Below, piece by piece: positions 33,601-44,000 of a stretch of 64,000 nucleotides of DNA. Every line of letters begins with the position of its first letter. Position 1 is the stretch's first letter. Under the pieces are notes generated by a model. That model had not been told where the DNA came from. It did no database searches and saw only the letters and a list, made by a program, of their open reading frames with translations. The DNA comes from Agrypnia vestita (taxonomy: Eukaryota; Arthropoda; Insecta; Trichoptera; Phryganeidae). A program made the position numbers and the translations under genes. The stretch spans positions 210,935 through 274,934 of the forward strand of contig JADDOH010004215.1 in assembly GCA_016648135.1 (NCBI GenBank), written 5' to 3'.

Positions 33601-35747
33601 ATTTAATCTTTTGTCAGAACCTAACCTATTTTGCTAGATGTTTTATAATAATGAGATGATAGCGATGTAGGAAATTATCTGTCTTCTTGTTCTTTTTTTT
33701 TATTTAATAAAATAGAGATGCAAACACGGAATACGTGTTTCATCAATGTTTTTGCTATTTTCAAACATAGCCAAACACCTCCGATCCCCCCTCCCCTTCA
33801 CTGTAACACAATTGCATGATTTCTCTTTTACAATTTTAGTACTCAAACAATCCACATAAGTGATTTGTGTTTTATTTTAACAATTTTTTTTTTATGTGAA
33901 GCGCCTTTGAAGTGAGTACTATATAAATTATCCAATTATTATTTTGAATCGCACCGCTGTCGCACATGTTGATGACAAGTACACGCAAGCATTTTTGTAA
34001 CTCCAATCCCTTAGGACTTCAATTCTTTAAGCATGCGCAGAAATTTACAGTGGAATGATTATTTGAAATTCATTTTTAACCGAATCGGGAATTAGCTTTC
34101 TTCAAATGTTTAACCTTGTTATATTTGTCAGTCCATAGGTACCTGTGTTGCGTGTGCAGGAAGAATCTGCCCAGCGGCCATCTTCTGGACCTACACTTTG
34201 CAGAAAAACATGACTCCTTCTTCGCGGTGCTTGCAGAGAGAGGCCCTGCAGTGAGTTTTTATTTTGATTTTTAAATTAAATCACATTTTTGTGAAGCAGT
34301 TTGTCACAACACAGTTTATTGGTAATTGAAATAAAAGGCGTCATATAGCAGATTCTCCTCAAGAATGTTAGATGAACATTCCATTGAAAAAGATCGCTTC
34401 CAATCACAGAGTATAAAATTGTATAGAGATGAACTAAACCGATTTTTTAGGCGAAGGGATTGGGACACAGCGGAGGTATGTGTCTCCCCTCGCATATATT
34501 TAAGACACATTTATAATGCAGTCAAAATATTTATTCTTTTGTAATTAATTACCTTAGTAAACGAAACATATTTTTTACAATAGACTGTTATTTTTAATTT
34601 CGTTATAAAATATCTTCAAGTAAAAATGTCTTTTTGTAATAAAGCGCGACTTATTTACTATTTACTCATAATAAATATTCATCATTTTTTCAAAATTTAC
34701 AAGCTCCTAGCAAACTTTTTAAACAAGTCAAACCGTGGAACCAGGCTGTGCCCAAGAAATTTATGTTAGTTCATGTCTATATAATATTTTGGTGGACTGT
34801 GATAATTGTTAGAATTTAATGCGTTTGTGTAATTTTTTTTTATGCTTCATTTACACATTTTGAACTACATTTTTTCAAAGCTAAGTTAAAGTTGAAAAAA
34901 AATCGTTTCGCATATCAACAGGTAAACTTTATAAGCAGCTAACGTAATGAAGAGTAAACTGCTATTTTCAGTAATGTAATGAACGTAGTAATAATGTAAT
35001 GAAGTAATGACCATATACCAAGAAATTTATATATATTTTGGTCTGTACAAAAATCGATCTCGTTAAAAAAATTAAATTATTACAACAAAATTAGATAAGC
35101 ATAATCTATTGGGTTACTGTGATGTTGCAAAGTAATTTACTGGGTTTGTTTCCTGGTGGTAAATATATTTTTTCAATAGATAGAATTTTTACCGCGCATT
35201 TCTAAGCAATTTGACTATTTTTAGTTGTATTTTTCATTTATGTTTCAAACCAAATAATCAAATGCCATTTAATTAGTCAACGGATGAGAAAATGTCATTT
35301 ATATAACGCTTTATTTTTCAGTTTGGCTGTTACGTTCAACAGTGCCCCGTAAAGTTTCTAAATCCAGAGGAACGGAAAAAGCACTGCATCGAAGTGCATC
35401 AGTTTCCTCCAGATTTCCGATTCGACGTGCAAAAACAGAAGAAGAAAAGTAAACCACAAAAGCACAAGAAAAACAAGTCTTCTTCCAATATGGAGACATC
35501 TGAAAAAGATTCTGAAATGATGGTCGTTGATGAAAATCAAAACGCGTCTTCGTCAACTAATCCGATGAAAAATTTCAGCTTTGGTCATTCAAAAATCAAG
35601 GGTTTTAGCAAAAGTACCTATACAGGAAAAATGTTTACGAAAAATTCTAACTCTAAAGTGACGAATCACATAGACACTACAGAAAAGACTGCATTAGATT
35701 CCGAAGATATGTTTGTAGATTTAAAAGCCAACCTCCCGGATTGCTGA
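30693..35747 (+). CDS. ZNF511: Zinc finger protein 511 orthologue (4 coding exons)
   Basis: Coding exons are 30693-30850, 31918-31997, 34132-34250 and 35322-35747 (phases 2, 1, 0), giving 260 aa; the human protein is of similar length. The domain order is an acidic N-terminus, a C2H2 finger C(H)IPGC ... H after FESHYNT (exon 2/3), a second finger CCVC...GHLLDLHFAEKH, then DSFFAVLAERG, a third finger CYVQQCPVKFLNPEERKKHC...H, and the family signature PPDFRFD. The C-terminus is Lys/Ser-rich with a possible nuclear localisation signal (KQKKKSKPQKHKKNK). The order 'HYN..H...C..C....PSGHLLD.H..E.HDS.F' is the ZNF511 fingerprint. It is probably a nuclear nucleic-acid-binding protein; its exact role is poorly known. 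The start is the ATG two bases after a splice acceptor. AATAAA is at 36378-36383. Introns carry LINE, MITE and pogo relics. Confidence 0.92.
30990..31437 (-). pseudogene. Non-LTR reverse transcriptase C-terminal region in ZNF511 intron 1
   Basis: The minus strand reads LLYGFETWCIGNRDEKRLEA, then FEMWTYR, then KEEVLNRIDE, then RRAKWMGHLLRHENF; after a frameshift it continues EYLEQVCQDMNCVSYKELTR, then RAQWRRRCEALLPND. This is the full post-palm part of an insect LINE ORF2 ('LYG.ETW...', 'HLLRHE.....I.EG...R', 'W........D'). At least one frameshift is present and the RT core is missing. Confidence 0.8.
31645..31810. mobile_element. TTTAATGCAGT-family MITE fragment, copy 2
   Basis: GGGTGTAAAAGCGAAGGCAG, TTTAATGCAGTCATTGATGA and TATAGGAAACATGATTTTGG match 21195-21345 in the same order. 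The opposite arm is absent. It lies in ZNF511 intron 1. Confidence 0.6.
32285..32512. repeat. pogo-like end fragment joined to a GGACCCTGCAATGGGATC palindrome
   Basis: 32285-32390 matches the pogo-like stretch at 18825-18925. It is followed immediately by a palindrome (TTGCAGGGTCCATCATCAGG, then GCTGATCATCGG, then CCTGATGATGGACCCTGCAA) related to 7268-7466. Two repeat families are therefore abutting, in ZNF511 intron 2. Confidence 0.6.
34395..34790. repeat. Dispersed repeat, copy 2
   Basis: It shares GAGTATAAAATTGTA, ATATTTAAGACACATTTAT, ATCTTCAAGTAAAAATG and GCGACTTATTTACT in order with 8270-9115, and is uninterrupted here. It lies in ZNF511 intron 3. Confidence 0.6.
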
Positions 35748-36399
35748 TAGTATTAATCTTTTTTAATTCTGTTACTTATCTTGGTCTCCCAGGGGCCTCT
35801 GATACGTTGTTTTAGGTTTAACGTCAAGGCATGCATTGTATAAAAATATTTTACAACTACCCTTACTGCACACTATACTACTTTTATGATTATTTGTTAT
35901 TATCATTTCATAATTTTAATTGTTTAACCCTTACAAATACACTTGGGTTGGTCTACACTCAAATCTCCAAGCATTGTATGTATTCATTTATTCTGCTTCT
36001 ACAGCGCAAACTGCTTGCCACCACTTTTTGAGATCCTGGGTCTTGTTTTGCGAGACATATAGCCAAGGTTCTACTCGTGTCTATCGTTGGCGACTGACCT
36101 CTCGTCCTTCTATTGTACATCCCCAGTGATCACAAATTTCTACCAAATAGTATTTGCGAGAAGTACCCTGAGCCAATATTTTGGCATTCCAAAAGTCAAA
36201 TTCATAACCTTGGTTTTAAATTATATTAATAAGGAAATTAATGTAAAACTGCTTCAATTATTTAATGATTTTCATAATCAGTTTATGAAACATATGTTTG
36301 TGAATGCAGACGTGTTATTATCACTCATTATCCTTTATTTAAATTGCTTGTCGACGTGCATATTTGTTACAGAGATGAATAAATATGCTTAAAGATTAT

Positions 36400-37120
36400 T
36401 TTATTTTAAACTAAATTTAACTTTGTAATGCATACACATTGAGTTAAATTTAACACGACTATAGTTTCGAGTGTAGCAGTCTCTCTCATCATCAGGTGTA
36501 ATTTATAACTAACCTAAATACAGAAATTATGAAAATATTTGAGTGGAGTAACGGCAGTGCAACGGGGGTAATTTTTTTGTGCGGTCTTTAAGGGGACGAT
36601 GCTAAGAAGCGGAGACTTTTGTAAGAGTGTGGATGTTGTTTATGAAGTTTTTTCTCAGAATTCAAATTGAAGAAGAACTTGAAGATTTGATAGTTTCCAA
36701 ATTTTGTAAAAAAAAATTAGAAAAAGTAATATAATAAATATTGCTGACGTAATCACCATCCAGATACCCCGTCCCCCATGTCATCAAAAATAAGCAAATC
36801 AAAGACCCCCCCCACCCCCCTTTGGTGCTTACGTAATACTTGAATGGCCCCAAAGCTCGTCAGCTACAATTATATTTTTACAAAGGTTGGATAAATTTCG
36901 GGCTGAATTCTGTGTCAGAATTAACCGTTTTAAAAATCCAAAATTTACAATTTAAAATAGAGAGGTTGTACTTGCCTAAAAATGTTTAAAATATCAAGTT
37001 CTGTTAAGACAATTATAAAATGGTGTTCAATACTTCTAAAACACAATTCAGCTGAATTCTGATGTTCTCCCAAGACATGTAGCAATTTGTGTCCTATCCA
37101 TGATATTAACACCATATCAT
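36400..37120. other. Region between ZNF511 and PGAM: C-rich repeat remnant only
   Basis: GCTGACGTAATCACCATCC ... CCCCCCCACCCCCC ... GTGCTTACGTAATACTTG (36742-36843) resembles the ends of the Harbinger-type MITE at 3362-3839. Nothing else was recognised. ZNF511 and PGAM are convergent here. Confidence 0.45.
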
Positions 37121-37124
37121 ATTA

Positions 37125-37607
37125 GGGTGTCTCATAGCTAGTGGCAAAAACTTTACAGGTGAATTCCTGCCTTGTTAATAAAAACATACAAGCAGCCATT
37201 ATCTAATGTCAATGGAGACATGCAATATCAAAGTTTGCATTTTTTTTCAATATTCCTGACTTATTTCTTGCAAAAAGTTGAAAAATCATTACGGTAACTT
37301 ATATTGATTATGAAAAATGTTTATGAAAGTGTCCATAAAACTCTAATAAAATGATAAAAACCTTGTAAGAAAATCTATTTATCTATTTATTCAGGATTTT
37401 ATTCGACTTGTATTAGAGCGAATAAATTTTTCATGTAAGTTACAGTAATGATAGTTCAACTTTTTGCAGAAAATAAGACAGAAATATTGAAAAACAAATG
37501 TAAACTTTGATATTGCATATCTTCATAACCATGGTTGCTTGAACATTTTCGATTCATTATCAAGGCAGGCATCCATCTGTAGTTTTTGGTACTAGATATG
37601 AGATACC
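37125..37607. mobile_element. TCATAGCTAGTAGC-family inverted-repeat MITE, full copy
   Basis: The left end GGGTGTCTCATAGCTAGTGG pairs with the right end CTAGATATGAGATACC. The arms continue inward through matching blocks (ATGCAATATCAAAGTTTGCA left; AAACTTTGATATTGCATATC right) to a centre near AATAAAATGATAAAAACC. The arms are over 200 bp. It lies between the 3' ends of ZNF511 and PGAM. Confidence 0.75.
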
Positions 37608-37724
37608 ATACTTGTCCCTGGCCTACATCAAGCTCAAGCTTAGTTAAATTAATATATTTTCTTTTGTTTTTTCATATTTTTTTACCTCCAATAAAATCTT
37701 AAACATACTGTATGAATTGTACTC

Positions 37725-37730
37725 TTTATT
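37725..37730 (-). terminator. Likely poly(A) signal of PGAM
   Basis: TTTATT on the plus strand reads AATAAA on the minus strand, about 350 bp downstream of the PGAM stop. Another candidate is at 37948-37953. Confidence 0.4.
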
Positions 37731-38077
37731 TTAATAAAGTAAAAAAAATGTCTTTTGAATATCATTTAATCACTTGGATTCATACACATTTTCAACATGC
37801 ATAACAGGTTTAAAATAAATAATTGGTTAAAAATGCAACACTATATAGTGCTTGGCGAAACACTACACAATTACATAATAATTTTTCACACTCACAAGCG
37901 TACATGCTGTTCTTACATGCACCGATATATACAACTAAGGTTACAATTTTATTGTAAGGTATTATTTGTTCGCTAGCGTAAATTTCGGCACCTAACATAA
38001 ACTTGGGTTCTTCGAAAGCCAAATTACAATTCAACAAAAGTCCCGTGACGGTACGAATTGTTTGAAAATTTGGTGCT

Positions 38078-41000
38078 TCACTTGGCCTTGCCCTGGGCTG
38101 CAACAGCCGCCATTGCCTTCTTGACCGTTTCTTCGTCGCCGAGGAACTGCATGGATACAACTGGTTTAAAGTTTTCGTCCAACTCGTAAACGAAAGGTAT
38201 TCCGGTCGGAAGATTCAGCTCCATGATGGCTTCATCGGACATGTCTGAAATAATACAAAATATTATTTGTAGAATCTACAGCTCCCGAAAACAAAGCAAC
38301 AAAACTGGCATTTTCTTTTTGACGACAAAAGTCACAGAATGAATGACTACAGTCAAAGCTCTACAATACAATAATACAAATAACTATAATTCGAAATTCG
38401 GCGTAATTCAAAAAATTTATTATATTTTATCTAATGAATTTTCATACAAAATGCTACCTATAATTCGAAAAATGGCTAATTCCAAATTTGAAAAAAAATT
38501 TAGACAAAATAATGAAATTTGACACAAAGTAATTTGTATAAATATGAACATTTGCGCAACGATATAATAAACTGCAGAAACAAGCGTGAAATCTTGGCAA
38601 CTCAAAAGTAAGGTAATTGCCTTACTTGCATTCGTTATCGGGCGCGATGCTACGCCATAAAAAAAAGTCCCGAGCATTACACACTATTGTAAGAATGAGT
38701 TTGTTATTTTAGTCACCGTGACTTGAAATTACCTGTTTGTGAAATAAGTGTGTCGTGATTTGTTCTCTTTCAATGCAATATTTGCTACATATGAAAGCCG
38801 GCTAGTATGGGAATAACGTGTCTATATTATAATACGTCAACGCATTTGCAAATGTTTTTATACCTGTGCTGTATATATTCACCAATCACAAGGCTTTGAC
38901 CATCTGTTTATCAGTAAATGCAACAGCCGGCTAAGACGAAAATCTCGCCAAAAGGCGAGATTAGTTTAAGTTAAGTCATATTGCGCGCCGTTTCGTAGTT
39001 TTAAATTGTAACATTTTAATTTTTATAATATGCTTATCTTTGTATGTTAGTTAAATTGCGTGAAAATATTACCTCATTGACATACAACTTTTTTGTGTGT
39101 TTGTTAGTGAATTTCATGAAAACTGACACTCAGATTTTAGACAGGTCTGTGACGAATACATATTGCTACCGAATAAAATAAAAAATGTAACGGGACAAAA
39201 AAATATAAAAATGACATTAAAGAAATACTACAGTGAATTGTGAAGTGGATAGGAAAAGCAAAATTAGTTTAATATAGTAGCTTATTATATAATATATCAT
39301 AAAGTAAATACAATTAAGCAAAGAAATGTACATACACTTATTATAATTAAATCCTTGCATTTAAACTTTAATTACAGTTTTGCAAGAGGTAATTTAAAAT
39401 AAATAAATAAATAAAATATTTTTGTTGCGTCCTTGTTTTTGTCTGTAGTGTTTCATTATAAATTTTAATTTGTATCAGTTCGCAAAACATATAACATTAA
39501 CTGTTTAATTCAAAACAAACTGAGAGGGAGGGAAAGATCGCGAAAAAATAGTTGCCAATTTGAAAATTTGAAAATTCCCCCAAATTCGAAGCATCCTTTC
39601 ATAAGTTGAATGAAAGTATGTAATACACAACGGCGCCGCATTCGCGCGGCGAAACATGAAGAGCTGCAAGGCTGGCTTTTTGATTTTTTTCTCAATAATT
39701 TATATTTATTTTACTGAAGAAATAGTGGAGTTTGATAATAAATTGGTGCAACATTGGCCAAATATATTTTTAAACATTTTTGTTTGTGAAAATGCATTTG
39801 TTATGAATTTATAAATATTTAAAGAAGTGTATTGATATTTTGAAAGCTTCTTACTAAATTCTACTTCCCTAATTCGAAATTTGATTTTTTTTTTTAATTT
39901 TGGTCCCCTCAATTTCGTTTTAAAGAGCTTTTACTGTATAAAATACACATTTTAAAAATTCATTTTGGAAAAGTAAAGAAATGCCCTTAATTTAGAAAAA
40001 AAATTGCATTTTTTCACATGCGTTCAGAATTTATGCAGTTTTTATATCCTGTGTAGAGCAAAAACTGATTCATTCGAAAGACCTTCTTCCACAGGACAAA
40101 ATAAAGATCAATATGATGGAAGTGATATCCAAATGTCTTTGGTGTCCATTCTGTCATAGTCAGTGTGGACACCCTACTCTTAACTTTTTACACAACACTA
40201 TTGGAGAGGACATTGTTGTCACCTGCATTTGCACAAATACCCAACTGCCGAAAACAGGTCATAATTTATTGCTCATTAAACTTCATTTCTTATCACTACT
40301 TAATATACACAAACATTCATTTAATTCTCTTATATAGGTACATACCTAAATATACTTTTAACTGTGCTATTATATATACATTTTGTTACTATCCATGCAT
40401 ATGATTTTTATATATTACTTTATTTTTATATATTTATATATTACTCTACTTTCACTATTGCTTTTGTATTTTACAGTATATTCTGTTCTTATTATCCACA
40501 TTTTATATTTATATACTCAATTAATTAATTAATTAATTTTACAGTTATATAGTATTTTGTTGTATATCTTTATTATTTTTTGTTCTAAGTATATTGTTCA
40601 GCTGCTCATCTCGGCACAGGTTCTCCCTAGTGAGATGAGCGGCTCCATCTCCTGTCATGTAACAAGATGAAGATAAATAAATAAATAAAATAAATAAAAA
40701 TATACTCACTGTCCAAATGTTTGACGATTCCTCTCAAACTGTTTCCGTGTGCAGCAATGATGATCTTCTTTCCTTCTTTCAACTGAAATTCAAATAGAGA
40801 AAAAAAATACTTTGAGTAATAAGTTCAAACAGGTAAATTGCTAATTTAACTAATGAAAAAATGCATTTTTTCTGACTGCAAAAGTACGGAAGTAATTCAA
40901 TGTTTGGTTAATCATTATGTTCCTTTTCACCAAAATATAAAACTACAGTAACACCCGAGTTACATAAGTAATGCATTTTGTTTTGTTGTGTTGCATCAAT

Positions 41001-44000
41001 ATTCTTAGTATTTTCAAACTAACCTAAATTGACTAGCTTGCTGGTGTCATGAAATGAGGATCAAGAAATTTCTTAGGATGTTACGAGAATTGTGACATCA
41101 TACGGAACGTGCAATATTTACTTTATTTTTAAGGTTACATTTCTGTGCCTTCTACTGTAGTTATGTCTAAAATGTCAGCGATCTAATAATTACATCTTAA
41201 TGCATACTATAGACGCATTAAGATGTAATTATTAGACACTATAAATTGGCGTGCAAGGGAGGGCGTCGCTGTCGCGTAACAGAAGTTGTCAGGGTGTAAA
41301 TTTATTACACAATACATAATGTACAGAATGTCGGTGACCGGTGTCAGAGCCTTTAATAGAAATTTGGTCGGGCAACACTAAAGAAACGAAACAGTAATGG
41401 CGGCCGCTCTATCTGTCAAACGGTAATATTGGTTCATTATTTGCTTTTTCAGCTTCGCGAAACTTTAATACTTCATTGGCAATTGTTCTTGCACCATCTT
41501 GGACTGTTCTGGATCTTTTGGACATAATAATTCAATGTATATTGGTAATCAAGATGTCACAGCTCCCAAGCAAATACGAAATTGAACTAAATGATAAGGC
41601 GAGGGGTTACCACCGGATGCGGGTTTTAGTTCCAATGTCACCGCACGCCAATTTACGTTGGGCAAGCAATAACACTAGCATATTGTAAAATCGTCTCTAA
41701 CTTTCAATAAATTCTGTCAATCTTGTTCAATGTGTACCTGAGGAATGATGACGTCGTTCCAGTAGGGCAGGGTGCGCAGAATGGTGAGCTTCAAGCTCTC
41801 GCACTTGGGAAATTCTTCCACCTTTAAGCAGTCGGCGTAGCGGGCATCCTTGACGATGGCGTCGTAGTATGGGTGATCAGGGGTCATCTCTGGGGGAGGG
41901 GTGTCAAAGCTGCGACGCCAGATGTGTACCTATGAATATATTTCAATGAAATTGAATCCAATTAAACAGGCGAATTTTATTTGAACCAAAATTGAATCTA
42001 CGACGATAATAAATTGTTGCAGACAGGATAAAGATTGTATTTTCACTGTAAGGATGGATCGCCAATTTCTGCTTCTTTCGCTCGATGCCAGGATCCGGAC
42101 AGAAAATGAATTAAAAAAACAGATTGGAGCTGAGCGTGAAGTGCCTTCCGCACACCGGATTTGCCATATTTATTGATTTTATAGCAAACAAACCATTCTT
42201 CCGCAGGCCCTTGGAGTGCGTTCCTAACCTATTACTAGCACCGTATATCACTTCCTTGTACATAATATGTATATGGTTAGTCTCAAAATACTCGATAGTA
42301 CTGTACTGTACCAGATAGTATATATACCTGATACAGATTGTATAAGGTGGCTCTGGTACAGTATATTTTTAAATATCTCGACGAGCTTGAATTTCCCCCA
42401 TTTTAATTTATGGTAATGTCACAAACTACATTATCCATCTTTTAAACCAATCACAAGTGTTCCCTGTTATAACGGGCCAATAAGAAAGTCTTATTTTCAA
42501 ACCACCCAATTGGAAGCTTTTTCCTTATACAGATTGAAAATAAGACGTTCTTATTGGCCCGCTTTAACAGGGAACCCTTGTGATTGGTCTAAAATGGAGA
42601 TAATGTAAATAATAAAGTTTGTGACATTACCATAAATTAAAATGGGGGAAATTCAAATTCGTCGAGATATTTAAAAATATCATGGCAAATCGTATTTCAA
42701 AAAGCCCTCCAGGACCTCCAATAAAATTGAAATTATCATAACAATTACATATGGGAGCGCAGCATACGGTGCTCAAATTTTATGAAATGTAAACGAATAA
42801 ATACATCAATATCAATAAACTGTTCAAATCAATTTTTACCCAAAATGATACATTGTACTGTTTAAGTGTATTTTTAAAAAGAACATACCAGACGTGGTCT
42901 GTTGCTAAATATCCAGAATTGCGTGGCTATAATTTTATTTTTATTAACTAAGGCAGTTACGGCTCTGCAGCAAAACAGTTTTTTAAGTTTGTATATATAT
43001 AATTCATGTTAACAACACGACGTCGTAAATACAAAACATTAATACTTTTTTTATTACTACTTGAAAAACATTAAAAGAATGAAAGAAAATTATGACAGCT
43101 TTAAGAATTTACATTTATTATTTAGTTATCTCAAAAATAAGTTAAAACCTATATTTTAAAGTAATAATAAAAACAAACAAACCAAGCATAAGTCACGCTA
43201 TCAAAATAAATCAATATATTATATATATAAAAAGAAACTCGTGTTTCCCTACCCGCCAAGTTTTCTCCACAACCACCCACCGGTGGTTATGGTGGTGGAT
43301 AGCCCTTGGTGTCACATCGAAAATATGCGAGTATGGTGGGGGTGGCTGTGCGTGGGTGGGAGTGGGTGACAAAAATGTGCTTTTAGCACATTGTTTTGTT
43401 ATGGGAAAGCTGCAAATGCTTCAGATTGTTTCAAAATAGATGCTCCGACTGTGTCGGTGAGTCTAGAAGGTTCCTTTCCTGCTCTAGAAAGTTCTGGAAG
43501 GAGAAGGTTCTAGAAAATTCCCGAAAGTTCTATAAGGTTCTAAACTGAGTGGCGGAATGTGTCGGTGTGTCTAGAAGATTCCTGTACATTCGATAAATTT
43601 CTTGAAAATTCTGGAAGGAGAATGTTCTAGAAGGTTCGCGAAAGTTCTATCCAAACTGTACTTAAAATCTATGCGTGCGAAGCCGCGTGGGAACAGCTAG
43701 TAAAATATAAAGTATATGAACACCTCACCTGTTCCTCTCCGTACTTGGCTGATGTCTCCGCCTTGTTCAGCCCTGTGAGCCCTCCGTAATGGCGCTCATT
43801 CAGCCTCCACGTCTTCTGCACGGGTATGTCTGTCTGGCCAGTCTCCGCCATGGCAGCCGCCAAGGTCTTCTGTGCCCGGGTCAGCACTGATGTGTGTGCG
43901 ATGTCGAAAGTCAGGCCAGCTTCCTTCAGTGCCTTTCCGGCTGCGATGGCTTCCTCCTTACCTGGACAACAAGGATTACAGAGGTTAAAGTTTCCTCTCC

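Noticed and set aside
37810..38160. 116-codon minus-strand ORF near the PGAM end
   Set aside because: It reads PGAM exon 5 in the wrong frame ([15 protein letters not shown] is the +1 frame of [14 protein letters not shown]).
40500..40540. TTAATTAATTAA run as a possible origin or regulatory site
   Set aside because: It is a simple AT microsatellite inside the LINE 3' region.
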